Shown here one piece after another: positions 24,794-36,832 of a stretch of 64,000 nt of DNA. Under the pieces are notes generated by a model that had not been told where the DNA came from, did not search any database, and worked only from the letters and a program-made list of their open reading frames with translations. The position numbers were made by a program, and so were the translations under genes. Where the stretch lies: NCBI GenBank assembly GCA_963920765.1, contig OY987252.1, positions 2,713,966-2,777,965 of the forward strand. The letters run 5' to 3'. The stretch's first letter is position 1, and every line of letters begins with the position of its first letter. The DNA comes from Ulota crispa (lineage: Eukaryota; Streptophyta; Bryopsida; Orthotrichales; Orthotrichaceae).

Positions 24794-25773
24794 CAACAAC
24801 TTTGTTTTTGTCTCCTTTGGAATGCACTCCACATGTTGTAATAATTTCATATGCAGTACTTGCATTATTAACAACATGGACAATTGGTTCAACAAATGGA
24901 GCTGTTGTTACCTGTACTGAGTTGGTCTCTTCAATGGACAAAATCTCTCTAGTTTCGGTCTCTTTAGCGCCTTCTACTACCTCTACAACAACTCCAAGCA
25001 GCTTGTTACTCCCATGCATGATTTTGTCTATTGTGTTTTGTTTCTTTTTCACCATACCTTTTATTATGGAGCATCTTGGCCTCAATTTCTGATGGCTCTG
25101 GAGATCTTCCAAAATCTCTTCTAAGCCACGCACGTCAATCTTCCTGGATGGACCTCTTTGCCCAAAATTGATTTGGTTGGTATTGGCTTTACTGCAATTT
25201 TGTGATTTTTGGATAGTCATGAGATGTAGTGAGTCCTCTATCTGGATACGCCATGTCCAATCTGAAATGTCCGCTAGTTTAGCCTCATTCATTTTTTTTT
25301 TTGTAGATCCGCATGCCAAAGAGTTAAACCTCTTGCAATAACATCTTTCAACATTTTAGACTTTATGGGATTTGAATATTCCCATGTTTGCTTAATCCAT
25401 TTAGAAACCCTTTGCACTTCATTCTCTAATTGTTGATTAATGCTACCTATTGTTGGGCCTAGACTCATGGACAAAAACATCAAATCTTTTTTCCATTTTG
25501 AAACTCTTCCATCATAGGATATTCTAATGTACTCATCAACATGCAATTTGTATCTGGGTAGGCCGGCTTGCCGTCGGCAATCTCCTTCTTTTTCCCTTAA
25601 GGCCCTTGCACGTCTCCTAACCCTACAATGGTTAGCCTGTGTTTCATGGAGGATGTTTGCTACATTAAATAGTTGATCATTTTTGGAATATACACACAGT
25701 CTTCCTTGTACATATCCTTGTTCTCTTCAAAGATGGCACTACGTTCTTCTTCTACACCAAAAACCATATTCAT
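24794..25773 (-). pseudogene. Unknown gene, 5' part of the exon split by CACTA-1
   Basis: Read leftwards from Met at 25,773 (open further upstream), the peptide begins MNMVFGVEEERSAIFEENKD. It continues with HETQANHCRVRRRARALREK, VDEYIRISYDGRVSKWKKDL, SLGPTIGSINQQLENEVQRV and SKWIKQTWEYSNPIKSK, then a Lys/Glu/Val-rich stretch ending GDKNKVV at the insertion site. Two frame changes (near 25,670 and in the A-tract near 25,290) break it. It is hydrophilic and helix-prone, a possible coiled coil. I do not recognise the family. It has the same orientation as the DUF7869 gene to the right and may belong to the same element. Confidence 0.6.
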
Positions 25774-26655
25774 TAAAATGGGAGCTTTGGAACTTCTCAA
25801 ATTAACACCATCTAGATATTAACCCTTAAATCAGAATAAAAACTTTAGGTATAGGATCAGTTTAATTAAATTTGAGTGAAAGTGACTTGAAATTTCCATT
25901 AAAATGAGAGTATCTATTCCTAAGATTGCTTGTACCAACTACTGTTCAATGTAATGACAATGATTTTGTATATATTGGATATTGTGTGTTCTATTGAATG
26001 CCAAGTTATGAGCAGAGTGGTAGGTTGGAAGGAGCTATTTATATCCATTAGGTGGTCCAAATTTGATTCTTGTTGAACTTGTACAAGCGTCTAGTACTAG
26101 AGATTCATAACTTGGTGCTGCTAAGTGAGCCTTGCAGGCAAGAAAGTTGTAACAACCAACCAACCCCCTAAAACAGTGACAAGTGCTTATTGTGCTAACA
26201 AGACAAAAAGTGGTCTTGTTCACCACCAATTTTATTAATTATAGTTAATTAAAAAGTCAATCATATATTGTCAAACAAATTGAAAATGATGTATGTTTTT
26301 GGCACAAAAAATATTCAAAAAATATAAAAAACATAATTATAGTGATAACAACGTATTGTCATTTGCTTTGCAATGCAAATATACACTTCATCTGTATTTT
26401 CCATAATTAATATATTAAATCAAATCAAAAAACCCAGTTTATGTCATTTACAAAATGAGTTGCTATATACAATTGCTTGAGTAGCAAAACATTTCAATGA
26501 AAAAGTACATTCAATAAAAACTATGAAAAGAAACTATAACTAACAAAGAAACTTCTCTCTTATTTGCATGTCAATTAGAACTATATGAAGCCAAGCTTCC
26601 ATTTATTACATCTATTTGTGCTGATGGGATTTTGATGACACATTCAACAGTGTCC
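25774..26655. other. AT-rich spacer between the interrupted gene and the DUF7869 gene
   Basis: No protein-like frame or shared repeat recognised. Confidence 0.4.
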
Positions 26656-26659
26656 TTTT

Positions 26660-29408
26660 TAACTTTAGACTTCCAATACAATCATGAGAGTACTTGCTTC
26701 TTTCCAAATAGGATCTTGAGTCTTGTCCACTCTCTAACGCAGTCCTTTGACAGAGTCCCATCCAGTGTAATATTCTTGAACATTCACCTCTCGTATGGTA
26801 GGACAAAAGTATTGAATGAATACACAAGTAGGGTGTTTTGGGTTACTATAAGGATCAGATAAAACTCTAGCAATCCACGCAGGCCTTATATCATCATCTG
26901 CTAGTTGAATTGCAAGGAAATAGCCTTCATAAACATCATGTGCCACACAAAATGACTGCTGCGGACAATTGCATAGTGTGCCCACATAGGTTTCATCCTT
27001 AGCAAACTCTTCACAAATCTCACCATCTTTTGAACTAATTGGTCATCATTAGACTCCTCTAGTCAAGTCAAGGGTCAGAAGCTATCATTCAACAAAGTAC
27101 TTGGTTCAATTGGCTCTTGCAATGTTGCTTTCACTGCCCGCCAATAAAATATCAAATGCTTGTGGTGTCGCCGATACTCATTGCTTGTATCTTTGTTGCT
27201 CAATGTTTCCCAGTAATTGATAAACCCAGACAATCCTCTCAAAATTTCTTCTATGCTACGCATTTGAACGTGGGCAATAGGCATTGGCATTTTGCAGCCA
27301 TAAGCTTTGTCCTTGAGAATCCTCTCTCCACAATTTTATTCCTGCACTTTCTTGTGGCAGCCAATCTTCATCACTACAATACTTCATATATTTTATGACT
27401 GGACACCCTATAGAATCTAAGTAAAATTTGAATTGTTGTGCCTTGGTATGGCCAACAAGTGCATTATCACCTTTTAAAAAATGACCTTCTATGAAGGTTT
27501 TGAAATCCGACACTTCTTCAATGAAATGCAGAATCACTGGCATAGGACCCACATCCATGAATGACTTCATGAGAGATGGGATGGTTGGGAAACTGTCTTT
27601 TTTCAAATCCATGTTCCATTTCCCAAACAAAGCATCAATGTTGTCATGTGTGTGTCCTATTAACATAAACCTCACATATGCCTCCCAAAATATATTTTTT
27701 GCAACAAAAAGAGACCAAAAACAAAATACAAATCTATTCTTTTTGTCTCTAGTGGCATTATCCATTCAAATAATTAAAACCGAGGATAAATGGGTGGCTA
27801 GAACTGGTATTGCTGGAGATGGGTGTAGAGAATTTTTGCAAATATCTTTGCCTTCTAATATAGCTTTAAAAAGAGGAATAGATCTAGACCCTACAAATAA
27901 TCTCCTTGACGAGTATTTTGGAAATAGCTCAAGGTCACGCAGAAGTTTTGCAAGTGATCCCAGTGTATAATTTGAGTCGTGAGAATAGATGTCAAGACCG
28001 TAATGCGCATACTGCACATCACCATGCCCATGGGCAATTATACTTGTCATTGGCATCGGCAATTTAAAGAGCCCATCTAATTGCTTGCTCTTGTGTGAAA
28101 ACACGAGAGAAGCAGTTTTCGTATGATCCATTTTGTCATGTATGATTGTCAAAATTTCATGAAGAAAAGCTTTGGATCTATATCGGTTTTAATAATATAG
28201 GTCACAATGTGATTGTGCTAGAGCCAAATGCTTGTCTAAAGCATCTTTCCATTTTCTTTTCAGTTGAATACTAGCGTTCCTTTTAAGGGTTTGTAGATGA
28301 TCACATTTTGAGCAGTGCGCAAAATTTTCTCTTGGTTTCTTTGCATTGAGCTCTAGGAAGTTTCTTTTCTGAATCTTTCTGATAATAGAAGGAGAAACTC
28401 CTTTCAACCCAAACACAACATTCACTGCATTAATCTCAAGAATGGTGTCCATCCATTTAAATGTAGCTGACAAAACCCTAGAAACTACTTTCTCACCCAA
28501 AAGTACAATCCAACTTTTGTGAGGCATATGGTCTACTGACTTGTCTAGCATGCACCTCAAAGTTGCAGTGGCTTGCAAAGAATGCTTCCTGGTCTTCTGC
28601 ATCCCTACATTGCAATGAGGTTGAGCATGTCCTCCCATTTTTGTGTATCCTTGAAACCGGTGGAATGTAGATTCTGGGACACCAAAAATAAACCTCCATG
28701 CTGCGTGACAAAATGTCGATCCCTTTGATAGTCACGACCTTCTTCCTCTTAGAATTTTGGTGTATTTGCCAGTGAACATCCAACTTCATGTGGTGTCAAA
28801 ATTCAAAAGTCGTCTTGTTGTACATATGCTCTTGGACTGCCTTGATTTTTTCCCTTGGAAACGACTGTATAGAGTTGTTGGAGCAACAGACATTGCTTGA
28901 AACAAGTAGGATTGAATCTTATGTGAGAAGTTTTTTGCCTTTCATAGAAACCTATGGTGTGCAGGAACTCTGATAGAAGTATTGTATGGTCTAGAACCTT
29001 TAGAAGAAGGCTAAGTCTAATTGGCTTACTAAAGATTGTATTCATATCAAACTTTGTGATCTCAAAAACTTGTACCATTCAAATAAACCCTCACAATTGG
29101 CCAAGCAAACATGGAGTATTTCCATTCCTCTGAAATGTGGGCAACAAACAAACTCTTGGAAATTTGGACTGCGACTTTGGATCACCCAGAGGTCCACTAC
29201 TTCCAACAGCAGCATCAAAGCTAACACTGTAATATATGCCTTTGGCAACAGATACACCAAACTCATTCTGAAAGATGACAACTCTTGTAATCCAATAATG
29301 TCAAGGAACACCTTTGCAATCAAGTATCTTAGAAATATCCATTGGCACACTCTGGATGATATCCTCATCAGAGGAGTACGCCATTCCTAGCGCAGATGAG
29401 GTGCTCAT
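26660..29408 (-). pseudogene. DUF7869-family gene (mobile-element protein, decayed)
   Basis: A TTTGCAG acceptor precedes ATG at 29,408 (MSTSSALGMAYSSDED). The middle contains KPRENFAHCSKCDHLQTLKR (about 28,330), and then IHDKMDHTKTASLVFSHKSK and HGHGDVQYAHYGLDIYSHDS (27,766-28,152). After that come MDNATRDKKNRFVFCFWSLF, FMLIGHTHDNIDALFGKWNM and the downstream acidic helix (27,256-27,765). DKMDH, the Asp of MDN, and the GHTHDNID motif match DUF7869. Such genes are, to my knowledge, multi-copy in non-seed plants and some animals and are presumed element-encoded. The C-terminal part (26,660-26,985) is in another frame. Several stops and frame changes are present. Exact function is unknown. Confidence 0.75.
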
Positions 29409-30420
29409 ATCCTGCAAATGAAAAAATTTCATGTCATCAAAAGTCCAAAGTGAAGAATTCAAACATATTCATGTCATTGAGTATTGAAGTGTCAATCAGA
29501 CCCATGATTAAACTTGACTTGAGTTAATTTGATGTGAGCGATACTGCAGTTAAATCCAGATAGAATTTAATTTTGCGAAGTCTTACAATTAATGATTATT
29601 GTATTGAATTAGACTATAGTGATATTCACGTGTAAGCCTGACACTAGTTCCAAAAAGGATACTTACACAATAGATTGTATCAATTAATGAACCTCACATT
29701 CAACTTGACTTGAGTTAAATAGGTCCGTGAAATGACAAAATTCAACTCAAATGGATTAGATTGATACAAATGGTCAATACCCACAGAAAACACAAAATTT
29801 GGTTTAATCAATTTAGAGTGTTACATATGATTTTGGAGATGGCTAAAAAATTACATTTCTAGATAACCTTCTGACACAATGAACCACATAATCAACTCGA
29901 CTCAAGTTAAATTGGTCCCTTATATGCTAGAATGCTACTTGGACAAATCTAAGTAATTAAAATGCTTAACACTAAGTTTATCATCACTTTGAAATATAAA
30001 ATTCTTAGATTATTACATGGCATTTCATAGGTGGTGTGTCTGATATGTACTTAGATTATACTCTGACGTGATTGTCAAACTTAGTTTAATTCAACTTGAG
30101 TTAAATTAAAGCTTTAGAACTAAATATGATTTGGATGAGAGAATGACAATGTTTGTTGGTAATGGATGCAATTAATAGCTAGTTTGGTTATCATTATTCA
30201 TATCAAAGGGTTAACTTAACTCAAATCTAGCTAAATAGTTATTATAGCGCAGTATAAATATCTTCTGATGTGTCTCGCAATTTCATATGATGCATTCAAT
30301 CATATTCATTCCACTACCGTAATTCTCCATAGCAGATTTCCATTGGTAGTTCAACTCAAATTGAGTTGAACTGCTTCATGTGCATTGGCATCATTATTTC
30401 AAAACCCAATCAGTATAAAG
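29409..30420. repeat. Palindrome cluster upstream of the DUF7869 gene
   Basis: Imperfect palindromes built from AACTCAA and TTGAGTT occur at about 29,514, 29,700, 29,738, 29,896, 30,088, 30,210 and 30,349. The best, AACTCAAATTGAGTTGAA, is near 30,351. The same motif family surrounds and enters the gene at 52.6-57.8 kb. It may be the binding site of an element protein. No coding sequence is visible. Confidence 0.75.
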
Positions 30421-31522
30421 ACTTCCATAATATCCGCCGCAGTACTCAGAAGCATTTCACAAATTACGCATGCTATCAATATCACCGCCATAGAAACTCC
30501 AATACAGTTGTGATCAAAAATTGCGGCACTAGAACATAGAAAACAACATGCATTGTTCTAGACGACTTGGAAATTACGTCCCTACAACTTAGAATATGAC
30601 CATATCACACCATATAACTAATCATGATTTGCTACCAGAAGAACAAACAATTGAAATGCTAGGTAATAATGGAATAATATAAAACGCCTTCACTACCCTG
30701 CAACAATAGTGCAAATCAACCTGCAAATACTCACATCATCCACCTAAAGATTGATTCTTGAAATGATAAGGGATGCCAACAAACTACGATACATGCACGC
30801 TATTGTGCAACAATGAAGGGCTTCAGTTAGAGCAAGCAATGACAGAGAGATAATGAGTGAAGACAACAACAATAAGGCTACTGCAAAACCAAAACTCAAA
30901 AGTTGGGTGATACATTATAGCGGAGAGGAACACAGTGTGTGGTGGGAAATTTGAACGGCCACATTTTTGTCTCCCACAAAAAAAATTGCATAAAATGTAT
31001 TTTAAGTAAAAAAATCAACCTTTCCGAATCCTTGGAAATGGCTTTATCTTTCTAGAAGTGATGCTGTTTCTTTCATGAGACTATTGCTATAGTATTATGA
31101 ACTTTTAACAGAAGTGCTCATATTCTTGGATACAAATTTTTTTTTATGGTATGAAAGGGTCAAAGATTTCAACGCATTTATCTACTCTTTTGATGGCAGG
31201 AGCCCCTTCACTAAGTGACAGCAAGTCTCTTGGATCCTAGTTGTGGGCAAGGGTGATCCCGGCCCTTCAATGCTAACGCAAGATCTGTACCGCCAATTTT
31301 CTGAGGGAATATCTCCAAAATTCTGGGTCATGCGCGTGACAGTGCTGGGGAGGAGACACGTCAATCCTCGCTTGATAGGATTTTGAGAATCCAATGTTGA
31401 GGGCTTAGGGGGGTTAATTGGAATGGGTGAAGTGAAGCATGAATTTTAGGGTTTTTAGTAGGTGAATCAGTGAATGAAGTTTTGAAATAATAGTGTCAAG
31501 TTAGGAAGAGGAAATTAAAATG
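30421..31522. other. Flank of the DUF7869 locus, possible element end
   Basis: Mostly AT-rich. At 31,225-31,385 composition rises and a plus-strand frame reads KGDPGPSMLTQDLYRQFSEG then KFWVMRVTVLGRRHVNPRL, a coding-like fragment with no family I know. No terminal repeat of the DUF7869 element was identified. Confidence 0.3.
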
Positions 31523-31928
31523 GGAATTGATACATGTAGCACCCCTTTACTATTCTACCACACCCTCGTATGTATGGTCAATTATTACAATACAAAAATA
31601 GGGGTGAACCACAAGAAAAACATCACATATTTGAAAATACAACTTCACATGGAAGTTGGAACTTCAGTTGGGTTTTTTGGGTTTTGATCTTGCTCATAAT
31701 ATCAATTAAAAAAGCTAAATTAGGTTAAGTTTAATTCTAATTTTTTAAAATTGAAACAATGAGCAAGATGAAGCTGAGATAAAAAAATTGCAAATTCTAT
31801 GTGAAGTTATATTTTCAAAGTAGTGATGTGTTTTCCATGGTCTACACCTATTTTAATATTGCAATATTGACAATATATAGTAGGGTCTAGTAGAATAGTG
31901 AAGAAGGGGTGGTACTTGTATCAATTCC
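31523..31928. mobile_element. MITE family M2, about 406 bp, long terminal inverted repeats
   Basis: The ends form inverted repeats of roughly 100 bp. The left begins GGAATTGATACATGTAGCAC and the right, reverse complemented, begins GGAATTGATACAAGTACCAC. Similarity runs through CTATTCTA and on to the ACATCAC words. AATTAAAATG flanks both sides (31,513-31,522 and 31,930-31,939, one extra base on the right), a 9-10 bp target duplication. Long inverted repeats and this duplication size fit a Mutator-like (MULE) non-autonomous element. Confidence 0.85.
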
Positions 31929-32892
31929 TAATTAAAATGTTGGCATCAATTTAAAAGTTCAAATTCCAACAATTTGTTCACAAAGTTTTTTCAAACTTTT
32001 AAATCATAAAAATTGTTTTGTTTTGTTTAGGAGATGTCTTTAGTGTGTTCATTTGGTCAACATACAATTTCCATGAGTTCTTTAGGGCTGCTTCACATGT
32101 GGAGCTCGGGCCAATTTGGCTTGGGACCGACTGCCTCAAATGTCAGCCCACATTTTTTGTAAGGCCAGCCTCCGCTACTAATCAAATAAGAGTATTGGGG
32201 GGGCCAATTGTCTATTATGTGAAGGCCTACATGCCAAAGACTGAAGCCAATTCAATAAAATTTAGCCATCTTCACAGTAGAGGTCTGAAGTTGTGACAAA
32301 AATCTCTTATGGGCCATGGCTTGTTTTGAAACTGCTAGCCTTTGGAGATAGTGACTTCTTGTTACAATGTAAAGTGAGAGTAGGCCAAAATTGTTTTTTC
32401 ATTGAATTAATTTCTTCATTTTTTACTTTTTGCATTTCGAATTTTTTAATTCAAACAATTACATGATGAAAGAGACCAAACAAATAGAGTTGGATACAAG
32501 GGGTCATTGCCAAAATCTGCATGAACCCTAAATATGAATTCTAAAAGAAACTCTTCAATTCCTTGTTTTTACATGAAGGTATATTATACCAATTTCATTC
32601 TTTTAGTTTCTTTTTATCAACCACTAGGCAATTATAAGATTTTTGCATATTAATTAGTTCTTCTAAAAATCAAGTTTTTTGCAAAGAGTATCTAGCATAA
32701 TAAACACTATGACTTATAAATCATGAAGGGTATCTTTCATAAAAGTTATTAGATTAAAATACCAATATATCAACATATGCAAGGTTTACATAAAGACTTA
32801 ATGAGAAGCATAGAAGGAAAAAAAGGATTTGCAAAGAAATACAAAATATACAAGTCCAGAGTTTTTCATACACATGAGAAGTAGTTTAGCAA
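31929..32892. other. AT-rich spacer, no gene recognised
   Basis: A 92-residue plus frame at 32,018-32,296 has somewhat protein-like composition but no known motif and no neighbouring support. I do not call it. Confidence 0.4.
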
Positions 32893-32931
32893 CCCCATGC
32901 CCTCCATGCCCCCCATGCCCTCCATGTGTCA
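32893..32931. repeat. CATGCC minisatellite, copy 1
   Basis: CCCCATGCCCTCCATGCC units repeat about four times in a GC-rich island within AT-rich DNA. The same motif recurs at 33,663-33,715. Confidence 0.8.
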
Positions 32932-33662
32932 TGACCTTTGATGGATGATTGATTAAAAGATGAACTAATTCATAATGAATTGTGAATTAGTAATTTCACA
33001 ATTGGTGAGGAACTGATTTCTTATAAATTGTGAAGTAGTAGATAAGATGCAAAGACTAGAAGGATGACATCTTTGGATGATGGATTTATGCATTGGAATT
33101 AGACAACTCCACGTGGATGACAAATGACTGTACATAATGTAAGCTTGACGAGAATGGTATGGGATGTACCTCTGAGGACTAGTGAAAGGCATGTACATTG
33201 TTGACAAGTGTTAGAATGAACAATGGATGAAAACTATGAAGATGAACATTGGATGATAAGTGTCAGTATGAACCATGGATGACAAGTTCACATGATTTAC
33301 ACTTGATGATAAGACAAAAGATTACACCTTGGAACTACATTTCTTCAAGTAAAAGATGAGATATGGTAAGAGTTATTTTTTGAATATTTCTACAAGTTTC
33401 ACCTTAGCCAAGGGTTGGAGATAAATATTATATATGAAAAGATAAAAATAGTTGTAGTAATCCTATTTTTATGAAAGAATTGATACTATAAGATGGGGCT
33501 CGGAGAGTGAGGAGATTAAATCTTGGTGGGAACTAATCTCTCTCCATGGTTGAGTGGATTAGTTCCTTCAAGTTCTTTATTGATTATTGTGTTATGTATA
33601 GATTGTTGTGTATTTGAGTATTTCAATGATTTAAATTACGTATTGTAGGAAGTACGTAACAC
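32932..33662. other. Block between the two CATGCC minisatellites
   Basis: It contains loosely repeated ATGGATGA(A/C)AA and GGATGA words (32,938-33,310), a weak degenerate repeat, and no coding frame. Confidence 0.4.
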
Positions 33663-33715
33663 CACGCCCCCCATGCCCCCATGCCTCCCATGCCTCCCAT
33701 GCCCCCATGCCCTCT
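33663..33715. repeat. CATGCC minisatellite, copy 2
   Basis: CCCCCATGCC and TCCCATGCC units repeat about six times. They lie 770 bp from the similar tract at 32,893-32,931. Confidence 0.85.
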
Positions 33716-33755
33716 CTAGTGCCTTCTAGGTTTTGGAATAACAAATTTGATTAGG

Positions 33756-33756
<1 letters not shown>

Positions 33757-33833
<77 letters not shown>
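33757..33833. repeat. (TA)n microsatellite, about 38 units
   Basis: A nearly pure TA dinucleotide tract with one TACA interruption. Confidence 0.97.
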
Positions 33834-33838
33834 GAGAA

Positions 33839-34239
33839 GGAAATTACTATAGCGACACCCTAAATTGCTAATATGGCACCCCTTGTGAGGATGAAACTTG
33901 ATAAAATAGTGCTAATTTTTATTTATTCAAGTGGTCCATCATTCATTCAATCATAGCATTACCATGTATTTTGAAAGAAAACAAGACAAATACAAATTTT
34001 TGTTGAAATATTATTGCACCAATACTAATTTTTAATGTATTTTTACTTTTAGGAAATCAAAAGTCTTGTATGTTTTAGTTTCAAATTTTAGCACACATTT
34101 TTTTTGTAGTATAGTCTTAGAATGATAAAGGTCAAACAAACCTTTCAATCCAAATCATAAATTTAGCATTAAAAGTCACATGCCATGCTCACTAGGGGTG
34201 TCCCAATAGCAATTCAAGGTGTTGCGTTAGCAATTCCCT
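33839..34239. mobile_element. MITE family M1, complete, about 400 bp
   Basis: Imperfect terminal inverted repeats of about 52 bp. The left reads GGAAATTACTATAGCGACAC and so on. The right, reverse complemented, reads GGGAATTGCTAACGCAACAC and so on, roughly three quarters identical. The left half is the reverse complement of 1-226. It inserted next to the (TA)n tract. No target duplication can be fixed and no coding sequence is present. Confidence 0.8.
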
Positions 34240-35324
34240 ATGAAAAAGCATATTTATTTAATGAAAATGCACATTGGCCCAAATGCTAAGAATTGGCCTT
34301 CCTATCTTGGTGCACCCAATTAAGTGAGCTTGGGACATGTCAGATCTTGTCTTTCTTGAATAAAATATTCATTCCACAAAAATTGCCCATACTATAGGTG
34401 TAAATGGATTGGGGCTGATTTCAACTTTGTATCCAATTACAGGTTAGAGAGGATACTGGCCTCTGACACACGGAATTGGATTTACCCAAAATTTTAAAGC
34501 GGCCCTAAGTATTGACATTGGACACTTAGAACTGTCATGGTAGTGACCCAAAGACAACACTTTGTCACCAAAAGCCATCATTTTATCACTAAAAGCCATC
34601 ATTTTGTCACCCATAACCAATTTTTTAATAATACAGTCAATGGCTGTACTAACACCGCATTGTTGGAGATCAAGGATGGGGACATGAACAATGCAATGTT
34701 GTATAATGACCTAAACCTAAAAACTTGGATTGAGGTGAAATTTGCAGCATACCCTAAATCTTAATGCATAGAACTCACATGAATTTTTGTGGAAATAATT
34801 GTGTGATACTCGGTGGCCACCCCTTTTGGAGCAACCATTTTCACGATAGAGGGAATGGGGGGTTCATTTGAATGGATTTCATTATGACAAAAACAAGTAG
34901 TACAAAAAAAACCTACATGATTGGGTTTAGGTTCCCAAAGTTGTGCAAAAAGCGTGTTTAAAGTGTGCATATCTCAATAGAATTTCTAAAGGTGTCATTA
35001 CAATAGAATGCAAGAATTTTGGGTACATGATAAATGGAAAACTTGGTAGGCATGTGGTAGATAAAGAAAATGGTGAGGTACATGAAGATCTTTAAATGTT
35101 TTTGAAAGAAGTAGATAGTTGGTACCCTTTTAGGAAAGCCATTAATTGACTTAAATATACAAATGTGCTTTTCATTTTAAGTTATTTATGAATTTTTATA
35201 TTAGTGAACAATTGTATTGTGCTAGTGATTTTCATTTTATTATATACTACATTATATGACTATGTACATTTTATATGACTATTTTGCATCACCGTTTCTA
35301 AACAAATAGGGTTTTACATTGGAA
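34240..35324. other. AT-rich spacer with a short 18-26 bp tandem repeat
   Basis: At 34,555-34,612 the words TTTGTCACC and AAAAGCCATCATTTT repeat two to three times. Nothing else is recognised; the 75-residue frame across this repeat is not called. Confidence 0.5.
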
Positions 35325-35477
35325 TACTAGAAAAAAACTATGTCCTAAAAGACTGGTTTACAATGACTGCAAATGTCCTAAACAACTAAACAACAACTAA
35401 ACTACAATCAAATTGAGTCATTTAGGACATTTTTAGTTGTTGTGAACAAGACTTTTAAAGCAAGATTTCTTCTAGTG
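35325..35477. mobile_element. Mini-CACTA (153 bp), non-autonomous
   Basis: The left end TACTAGAAAAAAACTATGTC and the right end, reverse complemented, CACTAGAAGAAATCTTG pair over about 55 bp and converge on AATGTCCTAAA. GAA flanks both sides (35,322-35,324 and 35,478-35,480), a 3-bp duplication as expected for CACTA. The whole element is a hairpin-like MITE. Confidence 0.85.
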
Positions 35478-35913
35478 GAATTTTGTGAAGTGTTACTTAT
35501 TCAATACACAAAAACTAAAGTGAAGATGGTGTATCATGGAGTGTAATATTTTCAAGTATGAATAAATTAAATATTTATTTGTATAATATATATTTTGGTA
35601 GATTTAGGGTTTATATGAAACATATTGATATAACATTAACTTCTATTACCTCTATTTTATTTTATTTTGCTAAATATTAATCATATGTTCTAGCATAAAC
35701 ACTAATGGTCTTTGGAGATAGAAATAGAAAATACTATTATAAGTAACTGAACTATCTTCATTGATTAAAAAAAGGTCTTCATAGAATTAATAAATCTTAC
35801 ATGTTCTGGTGTTCAACATATATCAAAGAACATAAATCATATATAAGTTGAGAATACATAGAGTGAAACTAACAATGAAAAGTGTATAAATGCATTGCAT
35901 ATGATTATTTGTA
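35478..35913. other. AT-rich spacer, nothing recognised
   Basis: Short gap between two CACTA-type insertions. No frame or repeat stands out. Confidence 0.5.
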
Positions 35914-36783
35914 CACTACAAGAACTTTGGTGTCCCGTATGACAAAAAAATGACAGATGTTTGTCAACTACCTTGTCAATTGGGGCTTGTTGATGTTTAC
36001 CTGCATGTGACAAATATTTGACATGATTCTGACTTGGAGCTATAGAGAATTGACAAGGTATTTGCAGTCTTTTAACATCCATTTTGGGTGAGATTACATT
36101 CAACAAACAGTGCATTAAGAATTAAGTGCATTTTGGCAACTTCCCATTGATCATTAATCCACACAAATGTACCAAGTAAACAGTAGCAAATATGCATGTC
36201 ATCTAGAGATTGGGTACACGGATTCAATAGCTCAGGTGCTATGATGCTTTGCTATCATCCTTGCAATCTTAAGAGGTTGCTCTATACTTCTAAACATTCT
36301 GTTTGTTTCAAGCATATAATATTCCAGCTACTATGTTGCATTTCACCACATCAATCAACTTTATTGTTAAAAATAAGTACTACATGAAAAAATAGCACTT
36401 ACACAAAAACATGGACACCTTTGTACACTTCTCCATACAAGTATGTTGAATATAATTTATTCATAATCAAAAATAGAATATCCTACATAACAATGACAAT
36501 GACCTGCCAATGTCAATGCAACAAATCAACTAGCTAGTACTTCTTGAAACTTTGTATATGGAAGAACCTAATTTCAAAAAGACGACTTTGGAATGGTTTC
36601 TCCTTCTACTTCATTATTTAATCCAGTTCCTCAGCTTCCCATTGCTTGTTAAGTGCACTTGCATTGTCCACATAGCCCGTGTTACAACTCTTGCATTACT
36701 CCATACGCATACTTGATGAAACATGAGAACGCTGATGTACGTGATAATCAAATAAAAAGGAGCCAGAAAATTCTAGGCTAGAA

Positions 36784-36784
<1 letters not shown>

Positions 36785-36815
<31 letters not shown>

Positions 36816-36832
36816 GTATATATATATGTATA
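36785..36832. repeat. (TA)n microsatellite with CATATGTA interruptions
   Basis: TA dinucleotide tract inside CACTA-2. The minus-strand frame rich in Tyr/Ile across it is an artefact of the repeat. Confidence 0.95.

Noticed and set aside
27491-27970. 159-residue plus-strand frame
   Set aside because: Antisense to the conserved DUF7869 core.
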